Source: Bacteroidota bacterium
GTDB lineage: Bacteria; Bacteroidota; Bacteroidia; Bacteroidales; JADFUO01
Direction: 5' to 3'
DNA: 6,730 nucleotides
NCBI GenBank assembly: GCA_030614305.1
Contig: JAUWKH010000096.1
Span: 1 to 6,730 of the forward strand
Shown here: positions 1 through 6,722 of the stretch, one piece after another
Layout of the letters: each line of letters begins with the position of its first letter
Numbering within the stretch: the stretch's first letter is position 1
Notes under the pieces: generated by a model
What the model was told of the DNA's origin: nothing
Seen by the model: the letters and a program-made list of their open reading frames with translations, nothing else
Database searches by the model: none
Made by a program: the position numbers and the translations under genes

Positions 1-1103
1 TTGTTTTTTAAGTTGTATTTATTAATTGCAGCAACCGAATCACCACCACCGATTAATGAAAATGCACCGTTTTGTGTTGCTTCTGCAACAACTTCAGCAA
101 TATATTTTGTTCCTGTCTCAAAATTCGACATTTCAAAAACACCCATAGGACCATTCCAGAGAATGGTTTTTGATTTTTCAATAACATCGGCAAATTTCTT
201 ACAGGTTTTTGGCCCGATGTCTAATCCCATCCAGCCATCAGGAATGTCATAAGAATTTGATGATTTTTTGTCAGCTTCATTTGAAAATTCGTTTGCAATA
301 ACAGAATCAACAGGTAAATAAAAATTAACACCTGTTTCTTTGGCTTTTTCTATGGTATCAATTGCTGTTTTCAAAAGGTTTTCTTCAATTAATGAATTTC
401 CGATATTACCGCCCATGGCTTTTATAAAAGTAAACATCATACCACCTCCGATAATAAAATTATCAACCTTGTTCATTAGTTGATTTATAATTTCAATTTT
501 ACCGGATACTTTTGCACCTCCTAAAATTGCAGTGAAAGGACGTTTAACTTCAGATATTACTTTATTGATGTTTTTCAGTTCATTTTCCATAATATACCCG
601 AACAACTTGTTTTCGGGGAAGAACTTTGCAATCACAGTAGTTGATGCATGAGCCCTGTGAGCAGTACCAAAGGCATCATTTACAAAGACATCTCCCAGTG
701 ATGCTAATTTCTTAGCAAAATCTTCATCCCCTTTAGTTTCTTCTTTATAAAAACGGAGGTTTTCCAAAAGTAAAACTTCACCAGGTTTAAGAGTGGCAGC
801 AATGTTTTTTGCTGAGTCACCAATACAATCATCAGCAAATTTTACATTTGTATTTAATTTTTCTGATAAATAATTGATTAAATGTTTTAATGAGAATTTT
901 TCTTTAGCCCCTTGTTTGGGTCTGCCTAAATGTGACATCAGGATAACAGAACCACCGTCATCCAGAATCTTTTTTATGGTAGGAATAGCTGCATTAATAC
1001 GCGTAGCATCAGTAATTTCATATTTATCGTTCAGAGGAACATTAAAATCAACTCTGATAAGGGCTTTTTTATCTTTAAAATTATAATTATCAACTGTTTT
1101 CAT
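1..1103 (-). CDS. pgk: Phosphoglycerate kinase, C-terminus cut by window edge
   Basis: Cytosolic glycolytic enzyme that transfers phosphate from 1,3-bisphosphoglycerate to ADP, giving ATP and 3-phosphoglycerate, and runs in reverse in gluconeogenesis. The reverse-strand reading gives 367 uninterrupted residues from ATG at 1103-1101. Family motifs appear in order: RVDFNVP (17-23), SHLGRP (57-62), LLLENLRF (111-118), [12 protein letters not shown] (143-154, phosphoglycerate side), LGGAKVSGK (194-202), LPVD (263-266), WNGPMGVFE (316-324) and the nucleotide-binding GGGDS (352-356). The enzyme normally has about 395 residues, so roughly 28 residues and the stop codon should lie beyond position 1; this is a window-edge truncation, not a broken gene. 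The start fits the family N-terminus (a short lead before [11 protein letters not shown]). It is transcribed divergently from trkA across a 124-base gap, with no functional link implied. Identification is essentially certain. Confidence 0.98.
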   Translation of the reverse strand, partial: MKTVDNYNFKDKKALIRVDFNVPLNDKYEITDATRINAAIPTIKKILDDGGSVILMSHLGRPKQGAKEKFSLKHLINYLSEKLNTNVKFADDCIGDSAKNIAATLKPGEVLLLENLRFYKEETKGDEDFAKKLASLGDVFVNDAFGTAHRAHASTTVIAKFFPENKLFGYIMENELKNINKVISEVKRPFTAILGGAKVSGKIEIINQLMNKVDNFIIGGGMMFTFIKAMGGNIGNSLIEENLLKTAIDTIEKAKETGVNFYLPVDSVIANEFSNEADKKSSNSYDIPDGWMGLDIGPKTCKKFADVIEKSKTILWNGPMGVFEMSNFETGTKYIAEVVAEATQNGAFSLIGGGDSVAAINKYNLKN

Positions 1104-1149
1104 AAAATTAATTTATTATACGGTTACTTTTTTATAAGTTATCAAAAGT

Positions 1150-1157
1150 CAAATTTA
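1150..1157 (-). promoter_or_regulatory. Candidate -7 promoter element for pgk
   Basis: Read on the minus strand this is TAAATTTG, an exact match to TAnnTTTG, the -7 element of the primary sigma factor of Bacteroidota. Transcription would begin a few bases downstream, leaving a leader of about 40 bases before the pgk ATG. No convincing TTG-type -33 element lies about 20 bases upstream. The region is extremely AT-rich, so a chance match is possible. Confidence 0.4.
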
Positions 1158-1170
1158 CAAATTATTTAAT

Positions 1171-1178
1171 TAAATTTG
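1171..1178 (+). promoter_or_regulatory. Candidate -7 promoter element for the trkA-trkH operon
   Basis: TAAATTTG matches the Bacteroidota -7 consensus TAnnTTTG. A start site a few bases downstream would give a leader of roughly 40 bases before the trkA ATG. A clear -33 TTG is absent. It mirrors the minus-strand TAAATTTG at 1150-1157, so the two divergent promoters would point away from a shared 13-base centre. Inferred from motif only. Confidence 0.4.
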
Positions 1179-1181
1179 TTG

Positions 1182-1225
1182 TTAAAATTTATTGAATTAA
1201 ATTCGCAGCGTTTAAAATTATTGAA
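1182..1225 (+). repeat. Imperfect short direct repeat in the trkA leader
   Basis: TTAAAATTTATTGAA (1182-1196) recurs as TTAAAATTATTGAA (1212-1225), one T shorter and 30 bases downstream, with the second copy ending two bases before the trkA ATG. It could be a regulator half-site pair or simply AT-rich coincidence. I know of no named element with this sequence. Confidence 0.25.
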
Positions 1226-1227
1226 AA

Positions 1228-2568
1228 ATGGATATAATAATTGCCGGAGATGGTGAAGTTGGTTTATATATAGCAAAAGAGCTTGCAGCCGAGAATCATA
1301 ACATAACCATTGTTGATCCGCATGAAGAGTTATTAAAAATGGTTGATTCCAACACTGACTTGATGACAATTACAGGTGATTCAACTTCCATATCGGTTTT
1401 AGAAAGTGCAAATGTAAAAAAAGCCGATCTTTTAATATCGGTTGTTCATGACGAAAAAATAAATATAATAACATCAATTCTTGGAAAAAAGCTTGGTGCA
1501 AAAAAAACTATTGCAAGGGTAAACAGTTTAGAAAATTTAACTAGGGGAAATATGAAAATATATGAAAACCTTGGAATAGATTCTTTAGTTTGTCCTGAAG
1601 ACATTGCTGCCCAGGAGATCATTAACTTGTTGCATCAAACAGCCGCCACCGAGATATTTGATTTTTCCGATGGTAAACTATCACTGTTTCTTATTAAATT
1701 GGAAGAAAATGCTCCTGTCTTAAATAAAACCCTCAACCAGATTGCTGAAGAATATCCTCATTTGGATTTCAGGGCAATTGCCATACATCGTAAATCTTCA
1801 ACAATAATTCCCAGAGGAGATGATATGTTTCTAAAGAATGACCTGTCGTATGTTATTACAAAACCCGAAGGTATTGATGAACTATTAAAATTAGGAGGCA
1901 AAACCAAAATTGATATTAAAAATATCATGATAATTGGAGGTGGAAGAGTTGGAAGAACAGCTTCTAAAAAATTGGAAAAAGAGCTAAATATAAAGCTGTT
2001 TGAAATTGATAAGGAAAAATGTATAAATCTGACCAACTATCTTGAAGACACGCTTATTATTAATGGTGATGCCAGAGATATTCAGTTGCTGGAAGAAGAA
2101 GATATTCGAAGTATTGATGCATTTATTGCTGTTACCGATAATTCGGAAACAAATATCATTGCATGCCTTCATGCTCGTAAATATGGAATAAAAAAAATCA
2201 TCGCCTTAGTTGAAAATATTGATTATATTGATCTCTCTCAGGAAATTGGAATTGATGCAATTATAAACAAAAAGCTGATTACGGCAAGTTATATTGTAAA
2301 ATTTACAATGGGTGCCGAAGTTACTTCAATAAAGTGCCTTAGCGGTATTGATGCCGAAGTTATGGAATTGGTTGCCAAACCGAATTCAGCGGTTACAAAT
2401 AACCCGATAAATAAACTAAAATTTCCCAATGGCGCAATAATTGGCGGAATCGTAAGGGGTAAAGAAAGTTTTATTGCAACAGGTGATTTTCAAATAAATG
2501 AATGCGATAAAGTTGTTGTATTCTCTTTACCTCATGCCATTCATAAAGTTGATAAATTGTTCAACTGA
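1228..2568 (+). CDS. trkA: TrkA, cytosolic regulatory subunit of Trk potassium uptake
   Basis: Peripheral membrane protein that binds nucleotides (NAD(H), ATP/ADP in the family) and gates the TrkH potassium channel subunit. The 446 residues form the classic tandem RCK layout. The first Rossmann fold opens with GDGEVG (7-12) and has the acidic strand-2 residue D30. It is followed by a first RCK_C (TrkA-C) domain around 140-220. A second Rossmann fold has GGGRVG (237-242) with E259 in the matching acidic position, and a second RCK_C domain occupies about 365-446. Length is close to E. coli TrkA (458), so both halves are present in one chain, unlike the single-domain KtrA type. The ATG follows an A-rich leader with no Shine-Dalgarno, usual in Bacteroidota, and fits the family N-terminus. 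It lies 17 bases ahead of trkH, which confirms the role. A differing ligand preference of the two halves (D versus E) is possible but not shown. Confidence 0.96.
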   Translation: MDIIIAGDGEVGLYIAKELAAENHNITIVDPHEELLKMVDSNTDLMTITGDSTSISVLESANVKKADLLISVVHDEKINIITSILGKKLGAKKTIARVNSLENLTRGNMKIYENLGIDSLVCPEDIAAQEIINLLHQTAATEIFDFSDGKLSLFLIKLEENAPVLNKTLNQIAEEYPHLDFRAIAIHRKSSTIIPRGDDMFLKNDLSYVITKPEGIDELLKLGGKTKIDIKNIMIIGGGRVGRTASKKLEKELNIKLFEIDKEKCINLTNYLEDTLIINGDARDIQLLEEEDIRSIDAFIAVTDNSETNIIACLHARKYGIKKIIALVENIDYIDLSQEIGIDAIINKKLITASYIVKFTMGAEVTSIKCLSGIDAEVMELVAKPNSAVTNNPINKLKFPNGAIIGGIVRGKESFIATGDFQINECDKVVVFSLPHAIHKVDKLFN

Positions 2569-2585
2569 TAAAATGTTTTCACATC

Positions 2586-4049
2586 ATGTTAAATGGAGTT
2601 AAAATAAACATAAAATTAATCTTAAGATTTATTGGGTTCTTACTGATAGTGGAAGGTTTTTTTATGTTTTTAGGCATACCTTTTTCACTTTATTACTGTG
2701 GGAATAATTGCAACTCTTTATTAATATCAGGATTGATTACCTCTTTTTCGGGGCTAATATTATTACTTTTAACAAGGAAAAATTACAATAAGAATATTGG
2801 GAAAAGAGAAGGGTATATAATTGTTACTTTTTCATGGATAATTATTTCGCTTTTTGGCACGCTTCCCTTTCTGATAAGCGGTGCTATACCGGATTTTACA
2901 AATGCATTTTTTGAAACAATTTCTGGATTTACTACAACCGGTGCATCCATTTTAAATGATATTGAATCTTTGCCCAAAGGAATATTATTCTGGCGAAGTA
3001 TTACCCATTGGATTGGTGGAATGGGGATTATTGTATTATCAATAGCAATCTTACCTGTTTTAGGAATTGGCGGAATGCAATTATATACTGCTGAAATGCC
3101 CGGACCTGCACCGGATAAACTTCATCCACGTATTACACAAACAGCTAAAAGACTATGGGGAATTTATATTATTCTGACTTTTGTTGAAACCGGCTTATTA
3201 TTGCTTGGAAATATGAGTTTGTTTGATGCACTTTGCCATGCCTTCGGAACTATGGCAACAGGGGGTTTTTCAACACAAAATTCAAGTATTGCAGGCTATT
3301 CTCCTTATATTCAATATGTAATTATCGTGTTTATGATTTTTGCCGGAACCAATTTCACCCTGCATTACCTTGCATTGCATGGAAAGCTTAAAAAAGTTTG
3401 GCAAAATGAAGAGTTCAGGTATTATGTTTATTTAATTTTTTTAGTAAGTATAATAATTACGATTTCCTTGATTATACTAAGTAATGAATCTTTTGAAAGG
3501 GCTATAAGAGAATCATTATTCCAGGTTATATCAATTGTTACAACAACAGGTTATGTAACTGCAAATTATTTAGGTTGGCCAGGCTTACTTTGGATGATAA
3601 TATTTTTGCTGATGTTTGTAGGTGGCTGTGCAGGTTCAACAGGTGGAGGTATAAAGATACTCCGCCAGTTGTTATTGTTTAAAAACAGTGGAATGGAATT
3701 AAAACGACTAATTCATCCAAAGGCAATAATTCCTGTAAAATATAATCGTAAAACAGTACCCCAGGATATTATTTTTAAGATAATGGCATTTTTCCTGATA
3801 TATATAATAATATTTGCTTTCGGCACATTTGTGATGTCTCTCCTTGGTCTTGATTTTGAAACTGCAATTGGTTCAACAGTAGCTACTTTAGGAAATATTG
3901 GTCCTGGTATTGGCAATGTCGGACCGGAAGGAAATTATGCAAATATCCCTGAATTCGGCAAATGGTTCTTATCTTTTCTTATGCTTTTAGGCAGGCTTGA
4001 ATTATTTACAGTTCTAATTTTGTTATCACCGGCTTTTTGGAGGAAATAA
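2586..4049 (+). CDS. trkH: TrkH, membrane potassium-conducting subunit
   Basis: Integral inner-membrane channel/transporter that admits K+ under control of TrkA. The 487-residue chain is strongly hydrophobic and shows the four pore-loop repeats of the TrkH/TrkG/KtrB superfamily: FTTTGAS (115-121), MATGGFS (223-229), TTTGYV (319-324) and LGNIGPG (435-441). Each has the filter glycine. The GGCAGSTGGGIK stretch (346-357) corresponds to the flexible intramembrane gating loop of the third repeat. GRLELFT (469-475) carries the conserved arginine of the last membrane helix that projects toward the pore. The conserved HWIGGMG (141-147) is also present. Length matches E. coli TrkH (483). The start overlaps nothing and falls 17 bases after the trkA stop, so the two genes are almost certainly translated from one mRNA. 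No filter residue appears missing, so the gene looks functional. Confidence 0.97.
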   Translation: MLNGVKINIKLILRFIGFLLIVEGFFMFLGIPFSLYYCGNNCNSLLISGLITSFSGLILLLLTRKNYNKNIGKREGYIIVTFSWIIISLFGTLPFLISGAIPDFTNAFFETISGFTTTGASILNDIESLPKGILFWRSITHWIGGMGIIVLSIAILPVLGIGGMQLYTAEMPGPAPDKLHPRITQTAKRLWGIYIILTFVETGLLLLGNMSLFDALCHAFGTMATGGFSTQNSSIAGYSPYIQYVIIVFMIFAGTNFTLHYLALHGKLKKVWQNEEFRYYVYLIFLVSIIITISLIILSNESFERAIRESLFQVISIVTTTGYVTANYLGWPGLLWMIIFLLMFVGGCAGSTGGGIKILRQLLLFKNSGMELKRLIHPKAIIPVKYNRKTVPQDIIFKIMAFFLIYIIIFAFGTFVMSLLGLDFETAIGSTVATLGNIGPGIGNVGPEGNYANIPEFGKWFLSFLMLLGRLELFTVLILLSPAFWRK

Positions 4050-4080
4050 TTTTCATTGACATTTTAATTTCAGTAAGGTT

Positions 4081-5415
4081 TTGAAATACTATATAACCTC
4101 ATACAAAAATATTTGGAAGATTTCTTATCCGATAATTTTAGGTTTGTTAGCTCAAAACCTGATTAATGTTACAGATACGGCTTTTTTAGGAAGAGTTGGA
4201 GAAGTTGAGTTAGGAGCATCCGCAATAGCAGGATTATTTTATTTTTCTATATTCACCTTAGGATTCGGTTTTGGAATAGGTACACAAATTCTGATTGGCA
4301 GAAGAAACGGAGAAAGAAATTATAAGGATATTGGTATTTTAGTTGATCATGGGTTTTATTTCCTTATTATTCTTGGTGTTTCGATATTTTTTTTAATTGA
4401 ATTTTTATCTCCTGTATTTTTAAAGCAGTTTATTAAGTCGGATGCAATTTACAAAGCAAGTATAATTTATTTGGATTACAGGATATGGGGAATTGTTTTT
4501 GCTTTTATAAATGTGATTTTCAGAGCATTTTATGTAGGAATAGTAAAAACCAAAGTACTTACCTATAGTGCCGTCATCATGGCAATTATGAATATTTCGT
4601 TAGATTATTTGTTAATTTTTGGCCATTATGGATTTCCTGAAATGGGTATTGGGGGCGCTGCTATAGCTTCTGTAATTGCCGAAGGAACTTCTGTATTATT
4701 TTTTATTGTTTACACCCTTGTTAGAATTGATATAAAAAAATACCGACTATTTATTTTTCCAAAATTAAACGTGCGCATAATAAACAAAACACTTGAAATA
4801 TCCGTTTTTATAATGCTTCAGTATTTTGTTTCAATGGCAGGCTGGTTTGCTTTTTTTATGATAATTGAAAAAAGCGGTGAACGACCGCTTGCTATTTCCA
4901 ATATTATCAGAAGTATTTATTTGATATTAATGATACCGATATGGGGATTCAGTTCTGCTACTAATACACTTGTAAGTAATACAATTGGGAAAGGATTGGT
5001 TCATAAAGTAATGCCTGTTATTAAAAAAGTTATTAATCTTAGTTTTCTCAGCACAATCTTAGTTATTATATTAACAGTTACTTTTCCGCGTTTATTAGTT
5101 TCAATTTATACTTCAAATATTGAGTTAATAAACGAAACCATACCCGTTTTATATGTTATTACAGGTGCACTTGTTTTATTTTCCATAAGTATTATTTTGT
5201 TCAGTGGGGTTTCGGGAACCGCAAATACTAATATTGCCTTACTTATTGAGTTTATTACAATTTTAATATATATGACATTTACATATTTAATTGCTGTAGT
5301 ATTTAAGCAATCAATTGAAATTATCTGGTGTGCCGAATATGTTTATTTCATATTCCTTGGCGGATTGTCATATTTGTATTTAAAAAAGGGGAACTGGAGT
5401 AAAAAGGTGGTTTGA
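4081..5415 (+). CDS. MATE-family multidrug/cation efflux transporter (TTG start)
   Basis: Predicted inner-membrane antiporter of the multidrug and toxic compound extrusion family, exporting organic cations or drugs in exchange for Na+ or H+. The 444 residues fit the usual 12-helix, two-lobe size. N-lobe hallmarks are NVTDTAFLGRVGEVELGA (29-46, including D32) and NISLDYLLIFG...GFPEMGIGGAAIAS (171-197). The matching C-lobe segment is SSATNTLVSNTIGKG (291-305). The start is TTG at 4081: the frame has a stop at 4057-4059, no ATG lies between, and the next internal Met would remove most of the first lobe, so TTG is the only plausible start. It begins 31 bases after trkH with no terminator visible, suggesting read-through from the potassium operon. 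The sequence most resembles the DinF/NorM-like branch, but substrate and coupling ion cannot be read from it. Confidence 0.92.
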   Translation: MKYYITSYKNIWKISYPIILGLLAQNLINVTDTAFLGRVGEVELGASAIAGLFYFSIFTLGFGFGIGTQILIGRRNGERNYKDIGILVDHGFYFLIILGVSIFFLIEFLSPVFLKQFIKSDAIYKASIIYLDYRIWGIVFAFINVIFRAFYVGIVKTKVLTYSAVIMAIMNISLDYLLIFGHYGFPEMGIGGAAIASVIAEGTSVLFFIVYTLVRIDIKKYRLFIFPKLNVRIINKTLEISVFIMLQYFVSMAGWFAFFMIIEKSGERPLAISNIIRSIYLILMIPIWGFSSATNTLVSNTIGKGLVHKVMPVIKKVINLSFLSTILVIILTVTFPRLLVSIYTSNIELINETIPVLYVITGALVLFSISIILFSGVSGTANTNIALLIEFITILIYMTFTYLIAVVFKQSIEIIWCAEYVYFIFLGGLSYLYLKKGNWSKKVV

Positions 5416-5428
5416 TGATATTGTGACG

Positions 5429-5461
5429 AAACCTTCAAGGTTTTTAAAACCTTCAAGGTTT
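5429..5461. repeat. Two copies of a 15-base palindrome (AAACCTTCAAGGTTT), hairpin-forming
   Basis: AAACCTTCAAGGTTT occurs at 5429-5443 and again, identical, at 5447-5461. Each copy is a palindrome around a central C. The whole 33 bases can also fold as one long stem: the outer arms pair over about 16 positions with a single C-C mismatch, with a few central bases opening as the loop. It lies 13 bases after the MATE stop and ahead of cas6, so it could end the transport transcript, but a T-run follows only about 17 bases later, which is not the classical intrinsic terminator layout. From memory, similar AACCTTnAAGGTT palindromes are dispersed between genes in Bacteroidota; copy number in this genome is unknown. 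Confidence 0.8.
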
Positions 5462-5464
5462 AAT

Positions 5465-5480
5465 AAGATTAACAGGATTT
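5465..5480 (+). repeat. Possible dispersed intergenic motif AAGATTAACAGGATTT
   Basis: This 16-base string directly follows the palindromes and is trailed by a T-run (through 5484). I recall closely similar AAGATTAACAGGATTT-type strings as common dispersed intergenic sequences in Bacteroidota, but only one copy is present here, so repetitiveness is recalled and not observed. Together with the palindromes it marks the segment as repeat-like intergenic DNA. Confidence 0.3.
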
Positions 5481-5486
5481 TTTTGT

Positions 5487-5494
5487 TATTTTTG
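5487..5494 (+). promoter_or_regulatory. Candidate -7 promoter element for cas6
   Basis: TATTTTTG matches TAnnTTTG, the Bacteroidota -7 consensus, and lies 29 bases before the cas6 ATG, which would leave a leader of roughly 20-25 bases. A TTG -33 element is not seen about 20 bases upstream, where the palindromic repeat sits instead. If used, it would make cas6 the first gene of its own transcript, separate from the transporter operon. Confidence 0.35.
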
Positions 5495-5523
5495 GGAGGT
5501 GAAAGAACCTTAAATAATTTTTT

Positions 5524-6327
5524 ATGAGATTTGAAATTAAATTCAGGCTTTCGGGCAAAAAGCAGGTGCTGCCATTTAATTATCAGTATCCGCTGAGTAG
5601 CTGGATTTATAAAGTTTTGAATAAAGCTGACAGCGACTTTGCTGCTTTTTTACATGAACAAGGATACCGGCTTGAAAATTTGAAAACCTTTAAACTTTTT
5701 ACCTTTTCAAATTTACGGTTTCCCCAACACACATATAAAGCTATTCCTAAATCCGATCGTATGGAAGTATGGGCGAGGAATGCCTGGATGACTGTTGCTT
5801 TTCAATTGCCACAACCCGCAGAGAAATTTATTATCGGTTGGTTTAAAAACCAAAAAGCATTAATCGGCGATCGTATTTCTCAAATTGAAATGGAAGTGGA
5901 AAACATTCAGGCATTAAAACCCGAATTGCCTGACGGGAAAAGTGTAAAAATAAAATGCCTTTCGCCTATTGTTGTTGCACTTAACGAGGAAGGCAAAAAA
6001 CATGAAACATACATTTCGCCCGAACACCCGCAGTACAAAGCACTTTTCCTGAAAAACCTCCTGGATAAATATCAGGCAGTATGCTTACAAAAGAGTATTA
6101 ATTGTAAAGAAATACAAACAAATGAATTAGATTTCAAATGTTTGACCAAAGAACCGAAAAGCCGCAAACAAACCATTAAAGCACACACCGATGCACAAAC
6201 TGAGGTTCGGGGATTTTTATTTAACTTTGAACTTACAGCACCAAAGGAACTTATTGAGATAGGTTTAAACTCAGGATTTGGTTCGATGAATGCCCTAGGC
6301 TTTGGGTGTGGAGAGGTGATCAATTAA
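5524..6327 (+). CDS. cas6: CRISPR-associated endoribonuclease Cas6
   Basis: Cas6 cuts the precursor CRISPR transcript inside each repeat to yield guide RNAs for type I or III effectors. The 267-residue protein is typical in length (about 240-280) and has the tandem ferredoxin-like RAMP shape. The N-terminal half opens with MRFEIKFRLS and contains LPFNYQYPLSSWIYKVL (16-32). Tyr29 and His44 sit 15 residues apart, the spacing of the Tyr31/His46 catalytic pair of Pyrococcus Cas6; Lys54 or Lys57 could be the third residue. A basic segment (205-222, rich in Lys/Arg) may contact RNA. The C-terminus has the diagnostic glycine-rich loop GFGSMNALGFGCGEV (251-265). The ATG is fixed by an in-frame TAA at 5515-5517. 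Base composition is visibly less AT-rich than the transporters to its left. No other recognised cas gene or repeat array is in the window, so the subtype cannot be decided; I-B or III is most likely from the Cas6 type. Confidence 0.93.
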   Translation: MRFEIKFRLSGKKQVLPFNYQYPLSSWIYKVLNKADSDFAAFLHEQGYRLENLKTFKLFTFSNLRFPQHTYKAIPKSDRMEVWARNAWMTVAFQLPQPAEKFIIGWFKNQKALIGDRISQIEMEVENIQALKPELPDGKSVKIKCLSPIVVALNEEGKKHETYISPEHPQYKALFLKNLLDKYQAVCLQKSINCKEIQTNELDFKCLTKEPKSRKQTIKAHTDAQTEVRGFLFNFELTAPKELIEIGLNSGFGSMNALGFGCGEVIN

Positions 6328-6344
6328 TTTGTTAAAATTTGAAT

Positions 6345-6722
6345 ATGTGTGATTTCAATGAAAACGATTATGTGTATCAGAGTTTCTGGTTTAAAAATGA
6401 GATAAAAGAACATTTTTATGCTGGCAACGGGTTTATTACCCACAAAAAAGATATGGATATTGAAAAATCTTTCGACCTTGCCCGTGAAATGGCCGAAGAC
6501 AAAGAGGCTTTTATGCCGTCATTGGTTAAAAAAATTGAATCGCTGATAGGTGAAGGAAACTACCGGTATGATTTCTGGGAGTTTAGTGATGAAGATTTTT
6601 CACTTTACTGGTTTATAAAAAATGATGTTTACCCTGAAAAGATGAAACTAATCAGGGAATGGATAAAGTTTGAGGAAATGGAGGGATTGGTTTGGTTTGA
6701 AGTGGAAAAAATATGTAATTAA
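6345..6722 (+). CDS. Small acidic protein of unknown function behind cas6
   Basis: I do not recognise a family. From ATG at 6345 it has 125 residues; an in-frame TTG at 6339 would add two, but ATG is preferred. The chain is acidic (about 28 Asp/Glu against 16 Lys/Arg) and rich in aromatics, with five Trp, notably the patches FWF near the N-terminus, DFWEF and LYWF in the second half, and VWF near the end. There is no signal peptide, membrane segment, cysteine cluster, nucleotide-binding loop or evident nuclease motif, so a soluble cytosolic protein is expected. It starts 17 bases after the cas6 stop on the same strand, which points to cotranscription. The role could be an accessory of the CRISPR system, an unrelated passenger, or a protein that modulates Cas function; none of these is shown by the sequence. 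It is complete, with TAA at 6720-6722. The clean reading frame and tight spacing support a real gene. Confidence 0.8.
   Translation: MCDFNENDYVYQSFWFKNEIKEHFYAGNGFITHKKDMDIEKSFDLAREMAEDKEAFMPSLVKKIESLIGEGNYRYDFWEFSDEDFSLYWFIKNDVYPEKMKLIREWIKFEEMEGLVWFEVEKICN

Noticed and set aside
1..252. Plus-strand open frames inside pgk (also 874-1086)
   Set aside because: They are antisense shadows of the continuous and fully motif-supported pgk reading frame.
1115..1120. TATAAT on the minus strand just upstream of pgk
   Set aside because: Only about 12 bases from the start codon in very AT-rich DNA, with no -35; the TAnnTTTG element further upstream fits the phylum better.
1104..1227. A c-di-AMP or other riboswitch in the trkA leader
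   Set aside because: The leader is too short and nearly devoid of G/C; no conserved riboswitch core could be found.
1166..2172. Minus-strand open frames over the trkA region (1166-1369, 1758-2036, 1984-2172)
   Set aside because: Antisense to well-supported trkA, low-complexity translations with no family features.
2573..2602. ATG-started nine-codon frame between trkA and trkH
   Set aside because: Too short and overlaps the trkH start in another frame; no sign of a leader peptide.
4056..4061. TTGACA, a perfect sigma-70 -35 word before the MATE gene
   Set aside because: No matching -10 at 16-18 bases (TATAAC at 4092-4097 is too far and inside the gene), and Bacteroidota do not use this promoter type.
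5429..5461. The twin palindromes as a miniature CRISPR array
   Set aside because: Only two 15-base units separated by three bases; no spacer-length interval and no resemblance to a CRISPR repeat of about 30 bases.
5494..5501. GGGAGGTG, Shine-Dalgarno-like, before cas6
   Set aside because: It lies 22 bases from the cas6 ATG, too far to act, and the GTG at 5499-5501 opens only a four-codon frame ending in TAA.
6072..6323. Minus-strand 83-codon frame inside cas6
   Set aside because: Lies wholly antisense to the conserved C-terminal part of Cas6, with no independent support; the similar frames within trkH (2783-2977, 3713-3916) were dropped for the same reason.
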